The notes beneath the pieces were generated by a model. The model had not been told where the DNA came from. It made no database searches and saw nothing but the letters and a program-made list of their open reading frames with translations. From NCBI RefSeq assembly GCF_010731575.1, contig NZ_AP022617.1:5146001-5210000 (forward strand): a DNA stretch of 64,000 nt. The letters run 5' to 3'. Both the position numbers and the translations under genes were made by a program. This DNA comes from Mycolicibacterium monacense (GTDB lineage Bacteria > Actinomycetota > Actinomycetes > Mycobacteriales > Mycobacteriaceae). Shown piece after piece: positions 9,558 through 16,974 of this stretch (its first letter is position 1; each line of letters starts with the position of its first letter).

Positions 9558-10840
9558 CAGCCGATTATCCCATTCGACATCGGGGCCATTTCGGCGTTGA
9601 TGCGGTCGAGCAGGGCCGGATACCGGTTGGCCTCGCGGTGCCTGCCGGGTTTGCCGCTGCTGACCACACCCACCGCCAGGCCGCGGGCGGGGTCGGCCCA
9701 GACCGCGATGTCGACCAGACCGGTGTGGCCGAACGCCGCGGGGGCGTTCCGGCCGAACGGTCCGAACCGCTTGGAGCCCAGCATGTATCCGGTTCCCCAG
9801 CGCAGCGGCATCAGACCGGTGGCCAGGTCCGGCCGCAGTCGCCGGCACTCACGGGTGGCCTGGTACAGCGTCTCGGGGGCCAGAACCCGGACACCGTCGA
9901 GTTCACCACCGCGGCGCAACAGTTCGGCGAACCGCGACAGCTCCTGTGCGGTCGACACCGTGCTCGACGACGGCACCACCCCGGTGAGGAACAGCGGTGT
10001 GTTGGTGAACGGGATGATCTGGTGCAGGGTGCCGCCGACGGCCGTGCGGAACGCCGCGGCGATGGGTGGGGGCAGCGGTCTGCCGGTGGCGTGGCTGGGC
10101 GCCACGAGGGGGACATCGGATTCGGCGACCCCGAAGTTGGTCCAGCGGAAGCCCAGTGGTTCGAGGATCTCCTCGGCCAGGATCTCGCGGATACCGCGGC
10201 CGGTCGCCGCCGAGACGATCTCGCGCACCAGCGGACCCCAGGTCAGGGCGTGGTAAATGTGCACCAGCCCCGGGCGGTACAGCGGCCGCAGGTCGCCGAG
10301 CATCTCGCGGGCGTACTCACTGTCGTTCATGCGCTTGAGGTTGGGCCGCTGTCCGGTGGGGAAGGGGACGCCCGCGCTGTGGGTCATGACGTGGCGGATC
10401 GTGGTGCGGTCCTTGCCGTGGCTGGTGTAGTTGGGCAGGTATTCGCAGACCCGATCGTCGAGTGAGAAGTACCCGCGCTCGGCCAGCATGTGCACGACGG
10501 TCGTGGTGATCGCCTTGGCGGCGCTGTACACGCAGAACGGGGTATCCGGGGTGACCGGGATCTTCTCCGCGTCGTCGGGGTCGTCGGGTCCGTTGCCCCA
10601 CCCGTGTCCGATGGCCCGGTTGAGGACGACGCGCCCGTGGCGGCGAACGCACACCTGGATCGCGGGGTGCATCCCGGCGGAGTACCAGTGCCGCGCCGCC
10701 TGCCAGACGCGTTCGACGGCCGCGGTGTCCACGCCGGCGTGGTCCTCGTCCCCGATCGTGGTGACCGCATCGAGGTCGGCCGGCACCCTGATGCGGCCCT
10801 CCTGTTGCTCGGTGCTGGTCACCGGGCAAGGGTAGGCCAC
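9557..10840 (-). CDS. Serine beta-lactamase/esterase-family hydrolase
   Basis: A 427-residue protein with the class-C beta-lactamase fold motifs: SxxK as YSAAKAIT near residue 107, a Tyr motif YHALTWG near residue 196 in place of YxN, and FGHTGLVD toward the C-terminus in place of KTG. No signal peptide is evident, so it is more likely a cytoplasmic esterase or peptidase of the LipL/LpqK-like group than an antibiotic-resistance enzyme. A GTG at 10822 (VTSTEQQEG) is an alternative start. It is translationally coupled to the PAS-ANTAR gene. Confidence 0.88.
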   Translation of the reverse strand: MAYPCPVTSTEQQEGRIRVPADLDAVTTIGDEDHAGVDTAAVERVWQAARHWYSAGMHPAIQVCVRRHGRVVLNRAIGHGWGNGPDDPDDAEKIPVTPDTPFCVYSAAKAITTTVVHMLAERGYFSLDDRVCEYLPNYTSHGKDRTTIRHVMTHSAGVPFPTGQRPNLKRMNDSEYAREMLGDLRPLYRPGLVHIYHALTWGPLVREIVSAATGRGIREILAEEILEPLGFRWTNFGVAESDVPLVAPSHATGRPLPPPIAAAFRTAVGGTLHQIIPFTNTPLFLTGVVPSSSTVSTAQELSRFAELLRRGGELDGVRVLAPETLYQATRECRRLRPDLATGLMPLRWGTGYMLGSKRFGPFGRNAPAAFGHTGLVDIAVWADPARGLAVGVVSSGKPGRHREANRYPALLDRINAEMAPMSNGIIG

Positions 10841-10923
10841 CGGTGAAACCCGGACACGCGATGAGTTGCGGATTGTCAGGGAGTCGTCATCAGTGAAACC
10901 ACACGACGAGGAAGGAGAACGTC

Positions 10924-11277
10924 ATGGCCATCGACCATCTTCTGGCGGTCGTGCCGGTGTCCGACGTCGACAGGAGCCATCGCTGGTACTCGGCGCTGTT
11001 CGGCCGCCCAGCAGACAACAACCCGATGCCCACCCTGCTCGAGTGGCAGGTCCGGCCCGGAGGCTGGGTCCAGGTTTTCAGTGACGCTGACCGGGCGGGC
11101 ACGGGGCTGCTCAACTTCGCGGTCGACGATCTCGAGGGTCACCTGGCCGAGGTCGGCGCACGGGGTATCGAGGCGGAACCGATCGTCGACGCGGCCAAGG
11201 GCGTTCGGTTGTCGACGCTCACCGACCCGGACGGCAACCTCCTGCGACTGATCGGCGGATTCCGGGTCGACTACTGA
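10924..11277 (+). CDS. VOC-superfamily protein (glyoxalase-like)
   Basis: A 117-residue protein with one vicinal-oxygen-chelate module pair: AIDHLLAVVPVSDVDRSHRWYSALFG at the start and LTDPDGNLLRLIGGF at the end. AAGGAG lies seven bases upstream of the ATG. Family members bind a divalent metal and act on small electrophiles or as binding proteins; here the first metal residue His4 and C-terminal acidic positions are partly kept. Substrate unknown. It diverges from the serine hydrolase gene. Confidence 0.85.
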   Translation: MAIDHLLAVVPVSDVDRSHRWYSALFGRPADNNPMPTLLEWQVRPGGWVQVFSDADRAGTGLLNFAVDDLEGHLAEVGARGIEAEPIVDAAKGVRLSTLTDPDGNLLRLIGGFRVDY

Positions 11278-11382
11278 CGGCGCTGAGCTGGGCTGACCAG
11301 GCTTGCGCGAGCGCGGAGCTGGGTACCTGGTATCGCACTGTCGCCGGAAGACCCGCTTCCGGTGCATTTGCCGGAGGTACGG

Positions 11383-12738
11383 ATGTCTCCCGAAACGTCA
11401 TCGGAAGCGACTGAACAGGTGCAGGACGAGCCGGCGACCGGCGGCAAGCTCAAACGCAAGATCACCGGGCCGTTGCTGTTCCTGTTCATCCTCGGTGACG
11501 TGCTCGGCGCGGGCATCTACGCGCTGATGGGGGTGCTGGCGCAGGACGTCGGCGGCGTGCTGTGGGCGCCGCTGCTGGTTGCGTTGCTGCTGGCGCTGCT
11601 CACGGCGGGCTCGTATGCCGAACTGGTCACCAAGTATCCGAAGGCCGGCGGTGCCGCCGTCTTCGCCGAGCGGGCGTTCAAACGGCCGGTGGTGTCGTTC
11701 CTCGTCGGCTTCAGCATGCTGGCCGCCGGCGTCACCAGCGCCGCCGGGCTGGCGCTGGCCTTCGCGGGGGACTACCTGTCGACGTTCATCGACGTACCGG
11801 CGATCCCCGCCGCGATGGTGTTCCTCGGGCTCGTGGCGGCCCTGAACGCGCGCGGCATCAACGAATCGGTCAAGAGCAACGTGGTGATGACCGTCATCGA
11901 GTTGAGCGGTCTGCTGATCGTGATCGTCGCCGTGGCGATGATGGTCGGCGGCGGACGTGGTGAGGTGGGACGGGTCGTCGAGTTCCCGGACGGCGCCACG
12001 CCGGCGCTGGCGATCCTGGCCGGAGCGATCGTGGCCTACTACTCGTTCGTCGGGTTCGAGACGTCGGCCAATGTCGCCGAGGAGATCCGGAATCCGAGCA
12101 AGGTGTATCCGACCGCGCTGTTCGGCGCCCTGATCACAGCGGGTGTGGTCTATGCGCTGGTCGGTGTCGCCAGCGCCGTCGCACTGCCCGCCGACCAGCT
12201 CTCCGAATCGTCGGGCCCGTTGCTCGACGTGGTCTCGGCGGCCGGTGTCGGCGTGCCGGACTGGTTATTCAGCGCCATCGCGCTGGTCGCGGTGGCCAAC
12301 GGCGCGCTGTTGACGATGATCATGTCGAGCCGGCTGACCTACGGAATGGCCGAACACGGGCTTCTTCCCTCGGTGCTGAGCCGGGTGCTGCCCCAGCGCC
12401 GGACCCCGTGGGTGGCGATCGTCGCGACCACCGTGGTGGCCATGTGCCTGACCCTGGTCGGTGAATTGTCGACGCTGGCCGAGACCGTGGTGCTGTTGCT
12501 GTTGTTCGTGTTCATCTCGACCAACGTGGCCGTGCTGGTGCTGCGCCGCGATCATGTCGGACACGACCACTTCCGCGTGTGGACCGCGGTACCGGTGCTC
12601 GGCGTGGCGTCTTGTGTGCTGCTGATGACCCAGCAGACCGCCAAGGTGTGGGCGTTCGCCGCGATCATGCTGGCGGTGGGCGCGGTCCTTTACGGCCTGG
12701 CGCGGATCGCCACGAAACGCGAGGGCACCGCGGTCTGA
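11383..12738 (+). CDS. APC-superfamily amino acid/amine permease
   Basis: ATG 11383 has GGAGG five bases upstream and is preferred to ATG 11362; 451 residues with about 12 hydrophobic helices. The first helix, GPLLFLFILGDVLGAGIYAL, carries the G-x-G-x-G-like substrate-binding break of APC transporters, and FVGFETSANVAEEIRNPSK is the conserved segment between helices 6 and 7. It is likely a proton-coupled importer of an amino acid or polyamine in the cytoplasmic membrane. It stands alone and ends at a strong terminator. Confidence 0.9.
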   Translation: MSPETSSEATEQVQDEPATGGKLKRKITGPLLFLFILGDVLGAGIYALMGVLAQDVGGVLWAPLLVALLLALLTAGSYAELVTKYPKAGGAAVFAERAFKRPVVSFLVGFSMLAAGVTSAAGLALAFAGDYLSTFIDVPAIPAAMVFLGLVAALNARGINESVKSNVVMTVIELSGLLIVIVAVAMMVGGGRGEVGRVVEFPDGATPALAILAGAIVAYYSFVGFETSANVAEEIRNPSKVYPTALFGALITAGVVYALVGVASAVALPADQLSESSGPLLDVVSAAGVGVPDWLFSAIALVAVANGALLTMIMSSRLTYGMAEHGLLPSVLSRVLPQRRTPWVAIVATTVVAMCLTLVGELSTLAETVVLLLLFVFISTNVAVLVLRRDHVGHDHFRVWTAVPVLGVASCVLLMTQQTAKVWAFAAIMLAVGAVLYGLARIATKREGTAV

Positions 12739-12762
12739 GGGCCGGGACGCCTGCAGACACGA

Positions 12763-12794
12763 CGAAACCCCGCAGCCGGAGCTGCGGGGTTTCG
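12763..12794. terminator. Bidirectional terminator
   Basis: A perfect 14-base stem, CGAAACCCCGCAGC pairing with GCTGCGGGGTTTCG, with a four-base loop. It sits between the convergent permease gene and the helical-protein gene. Flanking A and T runs inside the stem give a short tract on each strand, so it could end transcription both ways. Confidence 0.9.
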
Positions 12795-12810
12795 ATTGTC
12801 ATCGGGTCGG

Positions 12811-13773
12811 TCAGCTGATGCCGACGACCTCCTGCGCGATGGCGGCCAGCCGCGTCTGAGCGGCGGACACGACGCGCGAGCGGTTCTTGTGCGCTTCCTC
12901 CCACGCGATGATCGTCCGGATGTCGGACGGATCGGTGAGGTCCTTCACCTCGGCGACAGCCTCGGTGACGGTCAGCTCGTCGTAACCGTTGATCGGCAGC
13001 TCCGACGGGTCGAGCACACCGGCACCGTCGCGGACCGAGTGCAGGGCGTCGGCGGCCTTGCCGGCGCCTTCGTCACGGGTGACCTTCTCGGCGGCGGCCA
13101 GTGCCGCATCTCGCGAAGCGCCGAGCGCCTTGCCGGCGACCTCGCCGACGCGGGTACCGCGGTTGACCAGTTCGTTGAACGCCGGTCCGGTGTTGCGCAG
13201 CGCCTCGACCGTGCGGTCGACGCCCCGGGTGGTCCAGGTCAGCGGCAGGTTCACCGTCCTGACCGCGACGCCGGCCGCCGCCTGAAGCGGGGTACGGCGC
13301 AGTGCGGCCGGTCCACCGAGGGCGTCCTCGGCCAGCACAGTGGTCAGCCAGTCGACCGTCGCGGAGTGCGCGGTGATCAGGCGGTCGGCCAGGGCCTGCA
13401 CATCCTGCTCCTTGGTGGCCACGGCCAGCGCCTTGAGGTAGCGCGACCGGTCGAGGAGTTGGTCCTCGAGCGCGAGGTCACCCAGCAGCGCCTCGTCGAA
13501 CGGCTCCGCCTGCTCGGTCAGCGCCTTCACGGCCGCCGCCGCACGACCCAGGAACGGGCCGATCACATCGGGGTAGCCACCGAGGTCGCGGATTGCGCCC
13601 TCGATCGCCTCGGCGCGCTCACGGCCGTTCGCGGCGTTCTGCTCCAACTCCCGGCGGACCGCTTCGGTACGGGCCTGCGCGACCCGGGTCTCTGCGACCT
13701 GGATCTCGGTGTTGGTCAGGTCGAGGATCGCGCGTAGTTGCGCGAGCAACTTGGTGGTATCTGTCTTCGTCAC
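12811..13773 (-). CDS. Ferritin-like/helical-bundle protein
   Basis: GTG 13773 is preferred because GGGAG lies eight bases upstream; ATG 13788 would add five residues. The 320-residue product is almost entirely helical. Residues 1-140 resemble a four-helix ferritin-like bundle but I do not see the two ExxH iron motifs. The C-terminal 65 residues (LPINGYDELTVTEAVAEVKD, EEAHKNRSRVVSAAQTRL) resemble the tail found in mycobacterial lipid-droplet or granule-associated helical proteins. No transmembrane segment. A structural or stress-related role is guessed; catalysis is not claimed. Confidence 0.7.
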   Translation of the reverse strand: MTKTDTTKLLAQLRAILDLTNTEIQVAETRVAQARTEAVRRELEQNAANGRERAEAIEGAIRDLGGYPDVIGPFLGRAAAAVKALTEQAEPFDEALLGDLALEDQLLDRSRYLKALAVATKEQDVQALADRLITAHSATVDWLTTVLAEDALGGPAALRRTPLQAAAGVAVRTVNLPLTWTTRGVDRTVEALRNTGPAFNELVNRGTRVGEVAGKALGASRDAALAAAEKVTRDEGAGKAADALHSVRDGAGVLDPSELPINGYDELTVTEAVAEVKDLTDPSDIRTIIAWEEAHKNRSRVVSAAQTRLAAIAQEVVGIS

Positions 13774-14189
13774 GTGTTTCGCTCCCATTTCGCGTTGACT
13801 TAATCGTTGTCGGCGCTCGGGTGCACCACAGGTTGGGTTGCCGTTCGGGGAAACGAGTAACCCTTCTGCGGCCCGATGTGACGTAGGTCATCTACTGATC
13901 TTGGTCGGCCATCCGTCGTCATATAACAATTCGATATCTCTGCAAATCACGATCAATTAAGAGAGTGCCGCAAACTTTGAGAGAGCGCAGCGTTTTCTGG
14001 ATAGAACCTGCAGCATAAGCGCGGTAATGAGGGACAAATCACAGCCCGATGATGTAACGCGCAGTGTCGATGTCCGGAGCGCCGAATTCTGCAAGAGTCG
14101 CCCGTTATGTGTTCGGGTACTTTCGCTTTGGGGCGGGGAAAGCGCTGTCGACAGCGCACCGTATTCAGAGATTCCAAGAGGAAGTGATC
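13774..14189. promoter_or_regulatory. 416-base divergent intergenic region
   Basis: No gene is visible. The middle (about 13,890-14,000) is AT-rich for this genome and should hold promoters for the divergent helical-protein and hemophore-like genes. TGTGA-N6-TCATC at 13877-13892 resembles a CRP site imperfectly. A 16-base perfect palindrome at 14142-14157 is listed separately. Confidence 0.5.
14142..14157. promoter_or_regulatory. Perfect palindrome before hemophore-like gene
   Basis: GCGCTGTCGACAGCGC is a perfect 16-base palindrome ending 32 bases before the ATG of the hemophore-like gene. It has no loop, so it fits a dimeric repressor site better than an RNA hairpin. The regulator is unknown. 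Confidence 0.45.
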
Positions 14190-14588
14190 ATGAAATTCAG
14201 TGGTAATGCTGCTCGCCGGGGGATCGCCGGTGTATTCGCCGGTTGCGTGTTCGGCGGAGTGGCTGCAGCAACGATCGCCGCGCCGACGGCCTCGGCCGCG
14301 GTCGACTGTTCTGCCAGCGGCGTCGCGAACACCGTCAGCACCGTGACCGGCTCGGCGCGCCAGTACCTGGCCGAGCACCCGGGCGCCAACCAGGTGGTGA
14401 CCGCCGCCATGAGCCAGCCCCGCCCGCAGGCGGAGGCCGACATCCGCGGCTACTTCACCGCCAACCCGCAGGAGTACTACGAACTGCGCGGCATCCTGGC
14501 CCCGATCGGCGATACGCAGCGTCAGTGCAACGTCACCGTCCTGTCGCCGCAGCTCGCCTCGGCCTACGACCAGTTCATGGCCGGCTGA
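14190..14588 (+). CDS. Secreted hemophore-related heme-binding protein
   Basis: ATG 14190 follows AAGAGGAAG and starts a Sec signal peptide (MKFSGNAARRGIAGVFAGCV, cleavage near ASA-AVD at residue 30); 132 residues in all. The mature part contains two cysteines and the helical YLAEHPGANQVVTAAMSQPR and TANPQEYYELRGI segments of the Rv0203-type hemophore-related family. In M. tuberculosis Rv0203 carries heme to MmpL3/MmpL11. No heme uptake gene is adjacent, though mmpS-mmpL lies 2 kb downstream. Confidence 0.82.
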   Translation: MKFSGNAARRGIAGVFAGCVFGGVAAATIAAPTASAAVDCSASGVANTVSTVTGSARQYLAEHPGANQVVTAAMSQPRPQAEADIRGYFTANPQEYYELRGILAPIGDTQRQCNVTVLSPQLASAYDQFMAG

Positions 14589-14606
14589 TCCAGGCAGGTC
14601 CCTCGA

Positions 14607-14645
14607 CGGCCCGTCGCCGCGACCGAGTGTCGCGACGGCGGGCCG
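14607..14645 (+). terminator. Terminator after hemophore-like gene
   Basis: Bases 14607-14623 pair with 14629-14645 over 17 positions with two mismatches and a five-base loop, followed by TTT. It lies 19 bases past the stop of the hemophore-like gene. Confidence 0.75.
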
Positions 14646-14719
14646 TTTGAGTTGTTGCCCCGCGGGTAACAAAGACCCCAACACCTGCAGCTCGAACGCA
14701 GTACGAAGAGGAGATCCCG

Positions 14720-14980
14720 ATGGCCGAGCGTGTGCCAGCCCCCGCCGACGCGACCACCGAGGCAATCGCCACCACCGCGCTGTTCCTGAACTTCACCGCG
14801 GTCATCGCGCTCGCGGTATGCCTTGCCAGCGTGGGGATGTCGGATCTGGCGGTCGCGGCGACCGCCGGGGTGATCGCCGTACTGAGCTTCGCGGCCAGCA
14901 TCTTGTGCTTCAGCGCCCAGGCCCGCGAGCGGCAGCGCCAGGACATCGCCCCCGCACAGGTCGTGCCGGCCACCACCTAG
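14720..14980 (+). CDS. Small two-helix membrane protein
   Basis: An 86-residue protein with GAGGAG seven bases before the ATG. Two hydrophobic segments (about 17-40 and 43-64) are separated by a short loop, and the C-terminus is charged (QARERQRQD). No family is recognised. The ZIP transporter gene begins 13 bases after the stop, so the two are probably one operon; an accessory role is possible. Confidence 0.7.
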   Translation: MAERVPAPADATTEAIATTALFLNFTAVIALAVCLASVGMSDLAVAATAGVIAVLSFAASILCFSAQARERQRQDIAPAQVVPATT

Positions 14981-14993
14981 TCGCACGGCCGCC

Positions 14994-15725
14994 GTGTTGA
15001 CCGCCGCGTACTTCGGCGTAGCGGCATCGAGCGCGCTGGTCTTCGGCGCCCTGGCCGGAGTGCGGTGGAGTCCGCCGAAACGGGTCACCGGTGTCCTGCT
15101 CGCGTTCGCCAGCGGCGCGCTCATCTCGGCACTGACCTTCGAATTGTTCGAAGAGGCGTTCGCGATGGCAGGCGGCTGGCACGCCGGGCTCGGATTGCTC
15201 GCCGGCGCAGCAGCTTTCGTCACCGCCGACACCCTCCTGGACCGTTACGTCAGCGGGCGGGCGGGGCCTGACGCGCGCGAGGTCGCGGCCTCGGGCGCTC
15301 GCCGCGGGGTCGGTCTCGCACTGCTCGCAGCCGTCACGCTGGACGGGGTCCCCGAGAACCTGGCGCTCGGCGTCTCTCTGGTGGGTGGTGCGTCGCTGTC
15401 CCTGCTGGCGGCGATCTTCTTCTCGAACCTACCGGAGTCGCTCGTCGGCGCCGTCGCCATGCGCAACTCCGGAATGTCCGGGCGCACAGTCGTTCTCACC
15501 TGGCTGGCGTGTGCGGCCCTGCTGGCCGTGGCCGTGGTGCTCGGCCGGGCGACGGCAGGCGCGCTCAGCGAGGAGGTCCTCGCCCTGGCGCTGGCCTTCG
15601 CCGGCGGCGCTGTGCTCGCCTCACTGGCCGACACCCTGATGCCGGAGGCGTTCGAGCACGGCCGGCCCCTCAACGCGTTCGCGACGGCGGGCGGGTTCTT
15701 CCTGTCGTTCATGCTCGCCGCCTGA
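14994..15725 (+). CDS. ZIP-family metal transporter
   Basis: GTG 14994; 243 residues and about seven to eight helices. The metal-site helices are recognisable as LDGVPENLALGVSLVGG and FFSNLPESLVGAVAMRN, equivalents of the HNxPEG and HNxPEG/HEI pairs of ZupT-like proteins, but with D/N in place of the histidines. It likely moves a divalent cation inward across the cytoplasmic membrane. The replaced histidines make zinc specificity uncertain. Confidence 0.82.
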   Translation: MLTAAYFGVAASSALVFGALAGVRWSPPKRVTGVLLAFASGALISALTFELFEEAFAMAGGWHAGLGLLAGAAAFVTADTLLDRYVSGRAGPDAREVAASGARRGVGLALLAAVTLDGVPENLALGVSLVGGASLSLLAAIFFSNLPESLVGAVAMRNSGMSGRTVVLTWLACAALLAVAVVLGRATAGALSEEVLALALAFAGGAVLASLADTLMPEAFEHGRPLNAFATAGGFFLSFMLAA

Positions 15726-15729
15726 GGCG

Positions 15730-16176
15730 TCAGGGCATCGGGCCCTTGGCGCGGCCGAGCATGCCGCCCAACTGACCCAGCATCTCGAGCGGGCCCGGCG
15801 GCGGTGGCGGCGGCGGGCATGCGGTGCCGCACGCGGCCAGCTGCCACGTCTGGCAGTCGTTGGTCGTGAAGCTGGCATCGGTCGCTTCGATCCGCACCGA
15901 CGCCGCCTTCTTGGTCAGCGCATTGTCGAGCAGCTTGCCGTCGGCGCCGACCCGCTTCCAGTAGCACGTCATACCGTCGCCGGACGCCCCGGCGTTGTAG
16001 GTGCCCGGCAGGATGTCGACGCCCACCTTGTAGGTGCCGTCCTTGTCGATGGTCGACGCGGGCGCCGGGGGCGCAGGCGGCGGTGACGGCTCGGGGTCGG
16101 CGTGGGCAGCGGCAGCCAACGGCACGGTCAGGGTGACCGAGACGGCGGCCGCCGCGGCGAGCCTGATTGCCTTCAT
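15730..16176 (-). CDS. Secreted proline-rich protein
   Basis: A 148-residue protein with a clear signal peptide (AAAAAVSVTLTVPLAAAAHA, cleaved near residue 26), a Pro/Ala linker, and a small domain with GTYKVGVDILPGTYNAG and CYWKRVGADGKLL. Three or four cysteines and a second proline run follow before a C-terminal helix. Similar compact domains occur in secreted actinobacterial proteins of unknown function. It is convergent with the ZIP gene and divergent from the mmpS-mmpL leader. Confidence 0.75.
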   Translation of the reverse strand: MKAIRLAAAAAVSVTLTVPLAAAAHADPEPSPPPAPPAPASTIDKDGTYKVGVDILPGTYNAGASGDGMTCYWKRVGADGKLLDNALTKKAASVRIEATDASFTTNDCQTWQLAACGTACPPPPPPPGPLEMLGQLGGMLGRAKGPMP

Positions 16177-16291
16177 GCCCGGGATCGTACCGCTAGCTGA
16201 GCTAAGCGTTGCCCAGCTATGTGACGCCGATCACACCGAGCGGGTGTGCGTGATCGCAGTCTCCGGTGCTGAGAGGCGGCTGCGACAGGCA

Positions 16292-16321
16292 TTTAAATAC
16301 ACTAAGGTTCCTGTTTATACT
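16292..16321 (+). promoter_or_regulatory. Candidate promoter for the mmpS-mmpL operon
   Basis: TATACT at 16316-16321 is a good minus-10 element, with TTTAAA 18 bases upstream as a weak minus-35. GCTAAGTTTTTAGC (16323-16336) directly after it is an inverted repeat, and TAGCTGAGCTA (16194-16204) is a perfect palindrome upstream; either could be an operator. Confidence 0.5.
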
Positions 16322-16356
16322 GGCTAAGTTTTTAGCGGAATCAAGGAGGAGCCGGC

Positions 16357-16506
16357 GTGCCCACAGTGGCGATGAGCTGCAGTGATGCGGTATCCGACGC
16401 ATCGGCGTGGACGGCCGGTACGGGTCGCGGTATCGCACCCGCCGCTCCTCTGCGAGAGGATACCGCCACACCGGGTGGCGCGACCGTGTTCCGTATGGCC
16501 GGTTGA
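16357..16506 (+). CDS. 49-residue leader ORF upstream of mmpS
   Basis: GTG 16357 follows a near-ideal AAGGAGGAG ribosome site by six bases, and the frame stays open for 49 codons to TGA 16504. The product (VPTVAMSCSDAVSDASAWTA at the start) has no membrane segment or recognised domain. It begins about 30 bases after the likely transcription start and ends 39 bases before mmpS, so it could be a regulatory leader peptide or a small protein. The ribosome site is the main evidence; conservation is not known. Confidence 0.5.
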   Translation: MPTVAMSCSDAVSDASAWTAGTGRGIAPAAPLREDTATPGGATVFRMAG

Positions 16507-16545
16507 TTGTGACGACGAGCCAGCGACTGTCGGGGAAATAGATAA

Positions 16546-16974
16546 ATGTTGAGTGTCGCCAAGAAGGCGTGGATACCCATTGTTGTCGTCGTTGTGGTGC
16601 TGATCGCGGGGTTCACCGTGCACCGCATCCGGGGCTTCTTCGGTGCCGACGGCATCACCGTCACGCCAAGGGTCTTCGCCGATGACCCGGAGCCGTTCGA
16701 CCCGAAGGTCGTCCGCTACGAGATCACCGGTAGCGGAAGCTACGCCAACATCAACTACCTCGACCTCGACTCCAAACCGCAACGCCTGGACAACACAGCA
16801 CTTCCCTGGGAGATCACCCTCGAGACAACGGAGGCGTCCGCCGCCCCCAACATCTTCGCCCAGGGCGACGGCGATTCGATCACCTGCCGAATCATCGTCG
16901 ATGACGAAGTGAAAGACGAGAGGACCGCCACCGGCGTGAACGCCCTGACCTACTGCTTCGTGAAGTCCGCATGA
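16546..16974 (+). CDS. MmpS-family membrane protein
   Basis: A 142-residue protein with one N-terminal transmembrane helix ([18 protein letters not shown]) and a periplasmic beta domain with [40 protein letters not shown] and the C-terminal cysteine pair, all typical of MmpS4/MmpS5. MmpS proteins partner the MmpL encoded next to them in exporting siderophores, lipids or drugs. The stop overlaps the mmpL ATG (ATGA), so they are coupled. No MarR-type MmpR5 regulator gene is adjacent. Confidence 0.95.
   Translation: MLSVAKKAWIPIVVVVVVLIAGFTVHRIRGFFGADGITVTPRVFADDPEPFDPKVVRYEITGSGSYANINYLDLDSKPQRLDNTALPWEITLETTEASAAPNIFAQGDGDSITCRIIVDDEVKDERTATGVNALTYCFVKSA

Noticed and set aside
12796..13737. 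A 313-codon plus-strand frame opposite the helical protein
   Set aside because: The minus frame has a ribosome site, better protein character and a terminator at its end.
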